Source: an uncultured Dehalococcoidia bacterium (lineage in GTDB: Bacteria > Chloroflexota > Dehalococcoidia > Lucifugimonadales > CAJWER01). Taken from it: 64,000 nt of DNA. Both the position numbers and the translations under genes were made by a program. This document shows positions 1 to 9,206 of the stretch, piece by piece. The DNA is taken from contig OY282442.1 in NCBI GenBank assembly GCA_958296115.1, forward strand, positions 2,938,009 through 3,002,008, written 5' to 3'. Below the pieces are notes generated by a model. The model made no database searches, was not told the DNA's origin, and worked only from the letters and a program-made list of their open reading frames with translations. Each line of letters begins with the position of its first letter. Within the stretch, counting starts at the first letter, position 1.

Positions 1-189
1 CGGAGACGAAGATGTAGTCCTTGCCGTCGGTCTCGTTCTCCCGCCGCGGCCTCGTCGTCGCCGTCACCGCGTAGTGGTACGATCGGCTCCCCTCACGCAT
101 CCGGGTGAGGACAGCGTCCTTTCCCGCGCCCGACGGGCCCGACAGCGCCACCAGCATGGGGGCCCCGCGTCTTGCCGCGCCGCTGGGCA

Positions 190-190
<1 letters not shown>
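1..190 (-). CDS. gmk: Guanylate kinase, N-terminal part (cut by window edge)
   Basis: This is the first ~63 codons of a P-loop nucleotide kinase. The P-loop LSGPSGAGKDAVL is followed about 25 residues later by VTATTRPRRENETDGKDYIF, which is the GMP-binding signature of guanylate kinases (GMP + ATP to GDP + ADP). Cytidylate kinase, the more usual partner of aroA, has a different P-loop and was ruled out. The ATG at 190 shares one base with the aroA stop (TGATG), so translation is probably coupled to aroA. Another in-frame ATG lies 11 codons in, just before the P-loop, and could be the true start. The rest of the gene lies outside the window. Confidence 0.88.
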
Positions 191-1497
<1,307 letters not shown>

Positions 1498-1554
1498 GGC
1501 CCGCCCGTACACTCGAGCATGACGGATAGTGGCGAGGTCCCCAGGGACAGGACT

Positions 1555-2541
1555 TCAGCGCTTGCGGTCATCGGAATCACGGCCCCGCGTCATATCTCGG
1601 AAGCGCCTGCTGATGCGCCTTCCGAAGAACATCCCCGATATGGTCTCCCCCGCGGTGGGCATCTCGGGCGAGTCGTCGGGCGTCACGGTTCCAGCCGTCC
1701 ACTTGGCCCACTCGTCGAGCGCCCGGTCGAGCCTCTCGCCAAGGTCCTCGTTGCCGTCCCTGATATTGTCGCGGTAGGACGTGAGCTCCTCGATAGCCTG
1801 GTCGAGCCATCGGACGGTCTCGTCCGCGCTCGCCAGGCACGCGGCCCCAGCGTCGGCGGGGTCGTCCGACGCGAGAGCCGAGACCTGGCCGAACTCTCCT
1901 CCCGCCACCTGCGCGATCTCGCGCCAGCCAGGGCTCGACGAGACAGCGTTGACCAGCGCCGACGACAGCAGCGCGGGGAGATGCGACGCGGCCGCCGCGT
2001 AAGAGTCATGCTCGCGCTCGTCGAGGAACAGCGGCTTGGCGCCCAGCGCTTCGGCCAGTCCCACCACCGTCTTGACGGCGGATTGGCTGGTGGAGCGGGC
2101 CGCAACGATGGAGTACACGGCGTCCTGGAACGCATCGGCGCTCGCGTCCTCGACCGACTTCATCCACGTCTTGGTCGCCGGCCTGCCGCCGACGAACTCC
2201 ACGCGGCCAGGCAGATACTCCTTCGCCCAAGCCATCATTCGCACCTTGCTGGGGCCGGTGTCGGTAACGATGCATCCTTCCTCGAGGATGGGTCCGATGG
2301 CTTCGAGCAGGTCCTTGGTCTCGCCGAACCTGGCGTCGAGGATGACCATCCTTGCGCCCCGCAGCGCCGACCTGAGATTGCCGCTTATGTCGTCGAACGC
2401 CCCGATTTTCTTGCCGTAGTTCAGCGTCCTCCGGTCGCCCGACGTCCCTACTATCTCCGTGTCGGTGAGCTCCGCGGCCTTCAGCCCCAGGCCGATCGAC
2501 ATTCCGACCGGCCCCATACCTATGATAGTGATCCGTTCCAC
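1555..2541 (-). CDS. tyrA: Prephenate/arogenate dehydrogenase family protein
   Basis: 328 residues. An N-terminal NAD(P)-binding Rossmann motif (GMGPVGMSIGLGL) is followed by the second half of the fold and an all-helical dimerisation domain with HDSYAAAASHLPALLSSAL, where His belongs to the prephenate dehydrogenase signature. Expected reaction is oxidative decarboxylation of prephenate or arogenate on the way to tyrosine. The last ~45 residues form a charged low-complexity tail ending in several Arg/Asp repeats; no ACT domain is seen, so feedback control by tyrosine through ACT is unlikely. A TATAAT at 2579-2584 (read leftward) gives a likely start of transcription just upstream. First gene of tyrA-aroA-gmk. 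Confidence 0.9.
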   Translation of the reverse strand: MERITIIGMGPVGMSIGLGLKAAELTDTEIVGTSGDRRTLNYGKKIGAFDDISGNLRSALRGARMVILDARFGETKDLLEAIGPILEEGCIVTDTGPSKVRMMAWAKEYLPGRVEFVGGRPATKTWMKSVEDASADAFQDAVYSIVAARSTSQSAVKTVVGLAEALGAKPLFLDEREHDSYAAAASHLPALLSSALVNAVSSSPGWREIAQVAGGEFGQVSALASDDPADAGAACLASADETVRWLDQAIEELTSYRDNIRDGNEDLGERLDRALDEWAKWTAGTVTPDDSPEMPTAGETISGMFFGRRISRRFRDMTRGRDSDDRKR

Positions 2542-2578
2542 TGTGGCTCCTGCTTCTCCGTTCGGCGAGTCTCCCGCT

Positions 2579-2584
2579 ATTATA
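2579..2584 (-). promoter_or_regulatory. -10 element upstream of tyrA
   Basis: A perfect TATAAT read leftward, about 37 bp before the tyrA ATG. No good -35 box lies 16-18 bp upstream, so this is a tentative promoter for tyrA-aroA-gmk. Confidence 0.4.
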
Positions 2585-2722
2585 CGCGCCAGGGACCGAG
2601 GCTGCCCGCGCCGCGAGACGCAGGCTATTGATAGCGGATTCGGCCCATGCGTGTCCAGCAGGCGCGGATCTTCTCATTGCGTGCGGCGTATCAGGCCCAC
2701 CGCATCCGCAGGCCGCGCCCCG

Positions 2723-4654
2723 TCAGCGCGCCGCCTTCAGGACGGGTTCGGACGGCCCGGCGACCGTCTCGACCCAATTCCCGCCGCCGTCGGTGTACGA
2801 CACGGATACCCGCAGGCGGTGGCCCACGTCCGCGGCGGTGGGAGTGTACTCGTAGCTGGGTCCTGCTCCGTTTGGGAGCTCCGTCCAGCCAACGGCATCG
2901 CTGCCGCGCTCCCATAGCCACACGGCATCGCTGCCGCGCTCCATCGCCACGGCCCGGCCGATGACGTTGGCGCGCAAGGCGCCGGAAAAGCTGACACCGA
3001 ACGACTCACCCACCATCGGAGCGCCGTCCCTGGTGAAATAGGCGGGAGGGAGACGGGCGCGCGAGTCGCCCCGATATATTGCGCCGTCCGACAACTCAGC
3101 CACGAGATCCAGCTCAAGCAGCTCCGTCAGCTTGTCGATGCGGTCCCGCCGGGGCGGAATCGGGTCTATCCATACGACGTATACGCCGGACCCGGCATCT
3201 TGCGCCTGAACTCTCGGCGCGCCCCAGTCGTCGACGGGATAGATGTGTTTCCCTTGGCCGGCGTGGATGTATACGACGGCGATTGAATCGCTGAATACAT
3301 GGCTGCCGGCAGGCAGCTCACGAGCGCGCCGCAGGACCTCGGAGCGCTCCCACCTGGCGCCGGCTAACCCCAAGCCGACTCCCTGGTTCGCCGAAACTAT
3401 CCCACGCGCGGTCAGGGCAGCCTGATATGCCAGCCAGAGACAGAGCGCCGAGGCCAGGACGACGCCCAGCATACTGACAATCGCCCTCTCCCGTACAATT
3501 GTTCTAGCATTCACCCACGCGCCCTCTGGGGGAAGGCTATGATGAGAGCGCACATAGACTACGAATCTGTCCAGAGCGAATAGACCTGTCAACAGCAACG
3601 GGATGTACAGGGGCATCAGATGCCTGCCCTGCACGCCGTGCCAAGTGGCTCCCATCAGCAACGCAACGAAGTACAAAGCTATCGACGCCAGCGCGAACCC
3701 GCCGAAAAGGTAGAATCCGCGCCAGTCCCGTCGCCCTCGTATGAATATGAGGACAACCGCAGCCGCAAACGCTGCCAGGACAAGCCCCGCCAAGTATTCG
3801 GCGGCGAGCCGGATGCCTCCATCCGCGAATCCGGGAATCACCATGGAGCTCATCTTGGTTAGAAGGTCATTCATCAACTCCGTCAGTGGGTATGGGGCTT
3901 GGAGCCTGTTTTCCCCGGTGAGCGTTCCGGCGGTCAGGAAGTTCCTCACCATCCAAACCGCCATGGGGGCCGCGGCAATCAGCGCGTAGAGGGCGGCTCG
4001 CCTCAGCTTCTTCGGCAGCGCGGCGCCCCGCTGGGAAATCAACAGCAGCCCCACAGTAACCACCACCCCTACGCCCATGTACCGCGCCAACCACGCCAGC
4101 GCCGTGAATACCCCCGCCCAAACCAGCGCCGAGCGCCTGTCCTCGTCGAGGTACTTGTCGGCCTGGATGAGCGCCAGCGTCGTGAGCAGGATGAAAACCG
4201 GCTCGGACAATGCATAAGACGACCCCAGGACCAGAGGGGAGCACAGCGCAATGGCGAGACATCCCCATAGGGCCAGGAGGCGGGTTTCCAGCCGATGCCG
4301 CAGCCACCGCCCGGCGACGAAGACGGTAAGCCCAAAGATTATCGCGTTGAGCGGCCCCGCAACGGCGTATGGGTCGAGCGCCCCAAGCCCGGCCGCAGCC
4401 AGCAGCATCGGATACAGCGGCGGCCATTGCGTGTACAGCTTCCCGTCGAATGAAACGAGCCCATCGCCCGCCAGCAGGTTACGGGCAACGGATACGTAGA
4501 CGACCTCGTCCCACCCCAGTCCGGGGCCATAGCTCACCTGCCGCGCCAATGACAGCGCCGCGCCCAGGAAGGCGATGGCGGCCAGCAGCAGGGTGAAGCG
4601 GTCGGGGCGCAACTGAGCGAGGGCCTCGGCAGCTCTCCGGGTCTGGTTCATCAC
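2723..4654 (-). CDS. GT-C (GT39/ArnT-like) membrane glycosyltransferase with C-terminal Ig-like domain
   Basis: 643 residues. The first ~420 hold about ten hydrophobic segments. Near the N-terminus is the loop WDEVVYVSVARNLL, whose acidic pair is typical of polyprenyl-phosphate-sugar-dependent GT-C enzymes, followed by QWPPLYPMLLA. Such enzymes move a sugar from a lipid carrier to a protein or lipid outside the membrane. The last ~70 residues resemble a small Ig-like surface domain (SYEYTPTAADVGHRLRVSVS, YTDGGG), often found repeated in large secreted proteins and unusual on a GT-C enzyme. Just before it, ERGSDAV occurs twice, ten residues apart, caused by a 30-bp tandem duplication. Acceptor unknown. 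Confidence 0.75.
   Translation of the reverse strand: MMNQTRRAAEALAQLRPDRFTLLLAAIAFLGAALSLARQVSYGPGLGWDEVVYVSVARNLLAGDGLVSFDGKLYTQWPPLYPMLLAAAGLGALDPYAVAGPLNAIIFGLTVFVAGRWLRHRLETRLLALWGCLAIALCSPLVLGSSYALSEPVFILLTTLALIQADKYLDEDRRSALVWAGVFTALAWLARYMGVGVVVTVGLLLISQRGAALPKKLRRAALYALIAAAPMAVWMVRNFLTAGTLTGENRLQAPYPLTELMNDLLTKMSSMVIPGFADGGIRLAAEYLAGLVLAAFAAAVVLIFIRGRRDWRGFYLFGGFALASIALYFVALLMGATWHGVQGRHLMPLYIPLLLTGLFALDRFVVYVRSHHSLPPEGAWVNARTIVRERAIVSMLGVVLASALCLWLAYQAALTARGIVSANQGVGLGLAGARWERSEVLRRARELPAGSHVFSDSIAVVYIHAGQGKHIYPVDDWGAPRVQAQDAGSGVYVVWIDPIPPRRDRIDKLTELLELDLVAELSDGAIYRGDSRARLPPAYFTRDGAPMVGESFGVSFSGALRANVIGRAVAMERGSDAVWLWERGSDAVGWTELPNGAGPSYEYTPTAADVGHRLRVSVSYTDGGGNWVETVAGPSEPVLKAAR
2892..2942. 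repeat. Short tandem duplication inside the glycosyltransferase gene
   Basis: A 21-bp sequence (ACGGCATCGCTGCCGCGCTC plus C) occurs at 2892-2912 and again at 2922-2942, period 30 bp. It keeps the reading frame and adds ten residues at the border between the membrane part and the Ig-like domain. Confidence 0.9.
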
Positions 4655-4745
4655 GTGTCTTGGGCGTTCAGGCGCAGCGCCTCAGTCTGTGAGGATCGGC
4701 AGGGTTGGAAACGGCTCGATTCTAATACACGTGCGCTCGTCGAGG

Positions 4746-5441
4746 CTACACAAGCGCGAGCCTCGCCAAGCCCCTCACGATGGGGCCCAGGATGATCGAG
4801 AGGATGCCCCTGCCGGGCATCACGTAGTCGAGGAGTATCAGGCCCAGCAGAATCATCGGGCCGTAACGCTCGAGACGGGCGAAGGGAGCCGCGGCTTCCC
4901 GCGGGAGTAGTCCGAGCGCGACCTTGAATCCGTCGAGCGGGGCGATGGGGAGCAGGTTGAACGCCGCCAGGACGATGTTCAGATAGATTATCGACTGGAG
5001 GAAGTAGCCGGCAAGCTCGCCAGGCCCGCCGCTGAATGGCACGTAGCCCACGACGACGGGCAGGGCCACCAGCCCGACCCGCGCGGGCACGGACAATAGG
5101 ACCGCCATGAGCACGTTCGAGACCGGCCCCGCGGCCGCCACGAGCGCCATGCCGGACCGCTCCCCCGCCTGGAGGTTGTAGGCGTTGACGGGCACCGGCT
5201 TGCCCCAGCCGAAGCCCGCCAGCAGGATCATCACCGAGCCCAGGGGGTCGAGGTGCGCTATCGGGTTGAGGCTCAGCCGCCCCTGCCTGGTGGCCGTGAG
5301 GTCGCCCAATCGGTTCGCGCTGAGCGCGTGGCTGAACTCGTGGAAGGTGATGGCCGCCGCCAGCGCGACCAAGAAAGCGGCAATGGTAACCAGCCCGTCC
5401 ATGGGCCGGTCGATGAGCAGGTCCAGGGACCTAATGAGCAC
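4746..5441 (-). CDS. Site-2 protease family (M50) intramembrane metalloprotease
   Basis: 231 residues, four to six membrane segments. It has the zinc motif HEFSH in a hydrophobic helix near residue 35 and the second motif NLLPIAPLDG near residue 160, where Asp is the third metal ligand. This is the compact form of the family without PDZ or CBS domains. Members cut membrane-bound substrates such as anti-sigma factors; the substrate here is unknown. Transcribed leftward between the Fe-S carrier gene and the glycosyltransferase, with no tight spacing to either. A start further inside is possible because the first ~15 residues are less conserved. Confidence 0.87.
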   Translation of the reverse strand: MLIRSLDLLIDRPMDGLVTIAAFLVALAAAITFHEFSHALSANRLGDLTATRQGRLSLNPIAHLDPLGSVMILLAGFGWGKPVPVNAYNLQAGERSGMALVAAAGPVSNVLMAVLLSVPARVGLVALPVVVGYVPFSGGPGELAGYFLQSIIYLNIVLAAFNLLPIAPLDGFKVALGLLPREAAAPFARLERYGPMILLGLILLDYVMPGRGILSIILGPIVRGLARLALV

Positions 5442-5538
5442 GCTCGACCACCCGCGGCATCACGCCGAAATCCACATAATAGAAGGAAGACGCGAGCCGT
5501 CCCCCCAGGCGCGTACGCCCGGACTCAGCCAGCGTTGG

Positions 5539-5943
5539 TCAGTGGCCTCCGCAGCCGCATCCCCCGCCTCCGCACCCACAGCCGCCTCCGCCGCAGGCGC
5601 AGCCGCCCCCTCCGCCTCCGCAGCCGCCCGCCGCCATGTTGGGGTTGCTGATGACGAAGCCGCTCCGCATCAGGCCGTCAACGTAGTCGATCTGGGCGCC
5701 CTCCACCAGCGGCGCGCTCTCGCCGTCCACGAGTACGCTGATGTTCTCCGCGTCTATCACGATGTCGTCCGCGTTGGCCTCCTTCTCGACTCCCAGCATG
5801 TACTGGTAGCCGCCGTTCGGGCCGGGCATGACCATGACGCGCAGCAGTGAGCCGTCCTCGCCCTGCTCCGCGAGCACCTTTTCGAGCTGCTGGGCGGCGG
5901 CGGACGTAACGTCGATGAGATTGGTAGTCGCAGTGGTCGTCAA
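5539..5943 (-). CDS. A-type Fe-S carrier-like (HesB/IscA fold) with Cys/Gly tail
   Basis: 134 residues. Residues 5-105 match the HesB/IscA fold (VTSAAAQQLEKVL at the start, then GGYQYML, NISVLVDGESAPLVEGAQIDY and GFVISNPN). These proteins carry Fe-S clusters or iron to apo-enzymes through three cysteines. Here the first ligand, normally in a GGCSGF loop, is replaced by Asn (MPGPNGGYQY). The usual terminal CGCG pair is expanded into a tail of about 30 residues made almost only of Gly and Cys (GGCACGGGGCGCGGGGCGC), ending in His. The tail could bind metal by itself. Whether it is a true carrier, a metal-storage derivative or a scaffold is open. Confidence 0.82.
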   Translation of the reverse strand: MTTTATTNLIDVTSAAAQQLEKVLAEQGEDGSLLRVMVMPGPNGGYQYMLGVEKEANADDIVIDAENISVLVDGESAPLVEGAQIDYVDGLMRSGFVISNPNMAAGGCGGGGGGCACGGGGCGCGGGGCGCGGH

Positions 5944-6079
5944 CGGATACCCTCCGGGAAGATTGGGTTCTGGCGGCCAGTATAGACGATGCTAACACGC
6001 GCTTGTTTCCAGGTCAAGCGGAACGCGGGCCGGGAGACTGGGCGGATTGGGCTGTCAGGCGCGGTCATCCAATCGTCAT

Positions 6080-6088
6080 TGGTATAAT
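6080..6088 (+). promoter_or_regulatory. Extended -10 promoter for the 6154 gene
   Basis: TGGTATAAT, an extended -10 (TGn then a perfect TATAAT). Transcription would begin near 6095, about 60 bp before the TTG start at 6154. Confidence 0.5.
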
Positions 6089-6153
6089 GTGAGACGGCCC
6101 TGAGCATGGATGCGGCCATATCCTAAACGGCGCCTGCCGGGGAGTATCGGGGA

Positions 6154-6516
6154 TTGCGCGAGAGTCACGCCATAGTCTCGGACTACGCCCAGGAGCTTCT
6201 GGACACGCCCAGGGCTCACCTGGCGCTGGAGCTTGCGCAGGACGCAGAGGGGCTGAAGCTCACCTACGGTGGGAAGCTGGTGGCCGCGTGCCGGCTCACG
6301 CGGCAAGGGATGGCGGCGGGGGCGTACATGGCAAGGGCGCTGGGGACGAGAATCCCGGCGCTGGGGGAGACGGTGAAGGCGCGCGTCTCGACGGGGGTTC
6401 TGTTCCGGGCGACCGCCATCGCGAGCCTAGATTTCGACGAGGAGGCGTCGCTGGCCCTGCTCGACAGGCTGCTGGAGGAGGCGGAGATGCAGCGCGGGGG
6501 CGTGTCGGAGCTGTGA
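6154..6516 (+). CDS. Conserved-looking small protein of unknown function
   Basis: 120 residues, mostly helical by composition, no signal peptide or membrane segment. It begins with TTG; a purine-rich GGGGAG lies about 10 bp upstream, and no ATG exists before residue 53. Sequence features are an alternating charged/hydrophobic pattern and an acidic C-terminus (DEEASLALLDRLLEEAEM). I do not recognise the family. It precedes the fatty-acid cluster by 62 bp on the same strand, but a separate promoter lies in front of each, so a shared job is only a guess. The codon pattern (GC-rich third positions) is that of the neighbouring real genes. Confidence 0.55.
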   Translation: MRESHAIVSDYAQELLDTPRAHLALELAQDAEGLKLTYGGKLVAACRLTRQGMAAGAYMARALGTRIPALGETVKARVSTGVLFRATAIASLDFDEEASLALLDRLLEEAEMQRGGVSEL

Positions 6517-6563
6517 TGGGACGCCGGACGCGAGGAAATCGCGCGGCGCGGGCGGGCTGAGTG

Positions 6564-6569
6564 TATAAT
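6564..6569 (+). promoter_or_regulatory. -10 element of the fatty-acid gene cluster
   Basis: A perfect TATAAT 10 bp before the ATG at 6579. Transcription would start around 6576, leaving almost no leader, so the first mRNA of the cluster may be translated as a leaderless message. No convincing -35 box. Confidence 0.5.
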
Positions 6570-6578
6570 CTCAAAGAT

Positions 6579-6989
6579 ATGGCTGTTGACTACTCCACCC
6601 TGGCGGTAGGCCAGGAGGTTTCTAACAGGTCGTTCACGCTGGACGCCGACACCGTGCGCAAGTACGTGGACGCGGTGGGCGACGCGACCGCCCGGACTGG
6701 GAAGACGGCGATCCCGAAGGTTCCCCCGATGGCCGTGGCGGCCCTGGGATTGCGCGGCGCGCTCGACGAGCTGGGCATACCGAGCGGGGCGTTGCACGCG
6801 GGCCAGGACGCGGCGTTCGCGGGGCCAGTCGAGGTGGGCGCGAGGCTGACATGCCGGGCGACGGTGTCGCGGAACTCGGTGCGGCGCAGGTCGCGGTTCG
6901 TCGGGATAGCGCTGTCGGTCGAGGACGAAACGGGCCGAGAGGTTATGACCGGAACGACGACCCTGATAATGCCGGACGAGGCTGCGTGA
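6579..6989 (+). CDS. Hotdog-fold dehydratase subunit (HadA-like, FAS1-type dehydratase domain)
   Basis: 136 residues from the ATG at 6579; an upstream in-frame start at 6561 overlaps the promoter. The opening (YSTLAVGQEVSNRSFTLDADTVRKYVDAVGD) is typical of the non-catalytic subunit of two-part MaoC-type (3R)-hydroxyacyl dehydratases such as mycobacterial HadA/HadC, and the catalytic DxNPxH motif is absent. It overlaps the next gene by one base (TGATG); that gene does carry the catalytic motif. This is the pattern of a heterodimeric dehydratase. Given plsX, fabG and fabL behind it, the pair most likely dehydrates 3-hydroxyacyl-ACP in fatty-acid elongation. Confidence 0.78.
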   Translation: MAVDYSTLAVGQEVSNRSFTLDADTVRKYVDAVGDATARTGKTAIPKVPPMAVAALGLRGALDELGIPSGALHAGQDAAFAGPVEVGARLTCRATVSRNSVRRRSRFVGIALSVEDETGREVMTGTTTLIMPDEAA

Positions 6990-7387
6990 TGTGGGAGGCC
7001 GGCGCGAGGCTGGCGCGCGTGGTGAAGCCGATCACCCAGCGGCGCATAGCGGATTACGCGGAGGCGTCGGGCGACTTCAACCCGATACACCTGGACGACG
7101 AGTTCGCCGCCGGGGCGCAGTTCGGGCGGACGATAGCCCACGGGATGCTGGTGGCGGCCTCCATCTCGGAGATGATGTCCGCGAGCTTCGGCCTCGACTG
7201 GCGCTCGTCCGGACGGCTGAAGCTGAGGTTCAAGGCCCCCGTCTTTCCCGGGGACACGGTGACCGCGTTCGGCGAGGTCAAGGAAGTGGCAGGGGCGGAC
7301 GTGGTATGCGCCGTGGGCGTTCGGAGGCAGACGGGCGAGGACGCTATCACAGGCGAAGCGAGGGTAACATTGCGGAGAGAGCCATGA
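6989..7387 (+). CDS. MaoC-type (3R)-hydroxyacyl dehydratase, catalytic subunit (HadB-like)
   Basis: 132 residues. Hotdog fold with the catalytic hydratase/dehydratase motif DFNPIHLDDEFA (Asp and His present), then IAHGMLVAASISEMM and LKLRFKAPVFPGDTV, all hallmarks of MaoC/R-hydratase proteins. The ATG at 6989 overlaps the stop of the preceding subunit, and the gene ends with an ATGA overlap into plsX, so three consecutive genes are translationally coupled. No FabZ or FabA is present in the window; this pair may replace them. The enzyme could also act on CoA esters in beta-oxidation, but the neighbours argue for ACP-bound substrates. Confidence 0.87.
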   Translation: MWEAGARLARVVKPITQRRIADYAEASGDFNPIHLDDEFAAGAQFGRTIAHGMLVAASISEMMSASFGLDWRSSGRLKLRFKAPVFPGDTVTAFGEVKEVAGADVVCAVGVRRQTGEDAITGEARVTLRREP

Positions 7388-8391
7388 CGAACGGACCGGT
7401 CCGAATCGCAGTAGATGCAATGGGGGGAGATTACGCGCCCGGCGAGGTCGTCGCCGGGGCCATAGCCGCGGCCCGGGAGGGCGGCGTGCAGGTGGGGCTG
7501 GTGGGGGACCCCGACGCGGTGGGCGCGGAGATGGCCCGACGCGACGCGAGCGGGCTTCCCATCATGGCCGTGCCGTCGGAGGGCGTGATAGAGGAGGGCG
7601 AGCAGGCGGCGCTCGCGCTTCGGCAGAAGCCGAGGGCGTCCATACTGGTTGCGACGGGGTTGGTGAAGAAGGGGATGGCGGACGCCGCCGTTACGATGGG
7701 ATCCACGGGAGCCGCCATGGCGGCGTCCGCGGTGCTGCTGGGAATGCTGAAGGGCATAGACAGGCCGGCGCTTGGCGGGCCTATCATCGGGCTCGCGCCG
7801 AGGACGGTGGTGGTGGACCTGGGAACGAACGTGGACTGTCGACCGGGGCAGCTGTTGAGCTTCGCGGTGATTGGGAGCGTCGTGGCGAACCTGTTCTATG
7901 AGGTCGAGTCGCCGCGGGTCGCGCTGCTGAGCGTGGGCGGCGAGGCTGGCAAAGGGAATCGGCAGGTGCGCGAGACGACGGAGCTGCTTGCGGGGAGCCT
8001 GCCGAACTTCATCGGCAACGTCGAGGCGAACGAGCTGCCGACGGGCAAGGCGGACGTGGTAGTGGCGGATGGGTTCGTGGGAAACGTGGTCATGAAGCTG
8101 ACCGAGGGTCTCGGCGCAGGCATGGCGGAGCTGGTCAGGCAGCGCCTCAGGGGCAAGCTGGATGACGAGGAAGTCGAAGGGCTGGCGCGGGAGATATACG
8201 AGGTCAACAACGCGGTGGAGACACACGGAGGCGGGCCGCTGCTGGGCGTGAACGGAGTCAGCGTGATAGGGCACGGGCGAGGACGCGCGGACGCGGTGCG
8301 CCGGGCCATAGGGACGGCGCGGCGGGCCGTGGAGATGGACTTCGTCGGGATGCAGGCGGAGGGCCTGGAGCGGACCGGAAGCCAGGGGTGA
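7384..8391 (+). CDS. plsX: Phosphate acyltransferase PlsX
   Basis: 335 residues, normal length. It starts with RIAVDAMGGDYAPGEVVAGA, the family signature, and later has DAAVTMGSTGAAMAAS, DLGTNVDCRPGQL and VADGFVGNVVMKLTEG. It converts acyl-ACP and phosphate to acyl-phosphate, the acyl donor for PlsY in glycerolipid synthesis, at the membrane surface. The ATG overlaps the dehydratase stop (ATGA). A longer open frame reaching back to 6991 is only the other frame of the dehydratase gene. Placing plsX with the dehydratase, fabG and fabL ties phospholipid start-up to fatty-acid elongation. Confidence 0.96.
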   Translation: MTNGPVRIAVDAMGGDYAPGEVVAGAIAAAREGGVQVGLVGDPDAVGAEMARRDASGLPIMAVPSEGVIEEGEQAALALRQKPRASILVATGLVKKGMADAAVTMGSTGAAMAASAVLLGMLKGIDRPALGGPIIGLAPRTVVVDLGTNVDCRPGQLLSFAVIGSVVANLFYEVESPRVALLSVGGEAGKGNRQVRETTELLAGSLPNFIGNVEANELPTGKADVVVADGFVGNVVMKLTEGLGAGMAELVRQRLRGKLDDEEVEGLAREIYEVNNAVETHGGGPLLGVNGVSVIGHGRGRADAVRRAIGTARRAVEMDFVGMQAEGLERTGSQG

Positions 8392-8441
8392 AACGCAAAG
8401 ACGAAGGGACTCCAAGGATGCAAAGCAAGGAAGAGTGGTGA

Positions 8442-9194
8442 ATGGACGAGACAGGCATTGCAGGCAAGACGGCGCTGGTTACCGGCGCATCGAAGGGGCT
8501 TGGCAGAGCCATAGCGATTCGGCTGGCCCAGCGCGGGGCGCGGGTAGCCGTCAACTACAACTCTTCGGCTGAGGCCGCCGCGGAGGTCGTCGGGGCCATC
8601 GAGGGAATGGGCGGGGAAGCCATCGCAGTGAAGGCGGACGTGTCGAAGCTGGACGAGGTGAAGGCGATGGTGGACGAGGTCGAGGCTGCCTACGGGCAGA
8701 TCGCCATCCTCGTCAACAACGCCGGCATCATCAACGACCAGCTCCTGATGCGCATGTCGGATGAGGCGTGGCACAGCGTGATAGACATCAACCTGAACGG
8801 CGCGTTCTACTGCACGCGGGCCGCGCTGCGGAACATGGTCCGCAGCCGTTGGGGGCGCATCATCAACATCGGGTCGGTCGTCGGCGAGCGGGGTAACCCG
8901 GGCCAGACGAACTACACGGCCTCGAAGGCTGCGATGGTCGGATTCACCAAGGCGCTGTCCAAAGAGGTCGCGACGCGGAACATCACCGTCAACATCGTCA
9001 ACCCCGGCTACGTGGAGACCGACACCACGTCGGTGCTCACGGACCAGCAGCGCGAGCATTGGCTGAGCGTGATACCGCAGGGGCATTTCGGCGAGGCCGA
9101 CGACATCGCCCACATGGTTACATTCCTGGCGGGTGAGAAGGCCAAGTACATCACCGGCCAGGTCATATGCGTCGACGGCGGCATGGCAGTGTGA
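8442..9194 (+). CDS. fabG: 3-oxoacyl-[ACP] reductase FabG
   Basis: 250 residues, classical SDR. Cofactor motif TGASKGLGRAIA near residue 14, NNAGIINDQLLMRM, catalytic Ser in INIGSVVGERGNPGQ and catalytic Y-x3-K in TNYTASKAAMVGFTKALSKE, closing with ITGQVICVDGGMAV. The NNAG...LLMRM and GNPGQTNY blocks are those of FabG rather than of general SDRs. It reduces 3-oxoacyl-ACP with NADPH in the elongation cycle. It follows plsX by 50 bp and precedes fabL by 12 bp on the same strand. Confidence 0.9.
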   Translation: MDETGIAGKTALVTGASKGLGRAIAIRLAQRGARVAVNYNSSAEAAAEVVGAIEGMGGEAIAVKADVSKLDEVKAMVDEVEAAYGQIAILVNNAGIINDQLLMRMSDEAWHSVIDINLNGAFYCTRAALRNMVRSRWGRIINIGSVVGERGNPGQTNYTASKAAMVGFTKALSKEVATRNITVNIVNPGYVETDTTSVLTDQQREHWLSVIPQGHFGEADDIAHMVTFLAGEKAKYITGQVICVDGGMAV

Positions 9195-9206
9195 AGGAGG
9201 CGAGCA

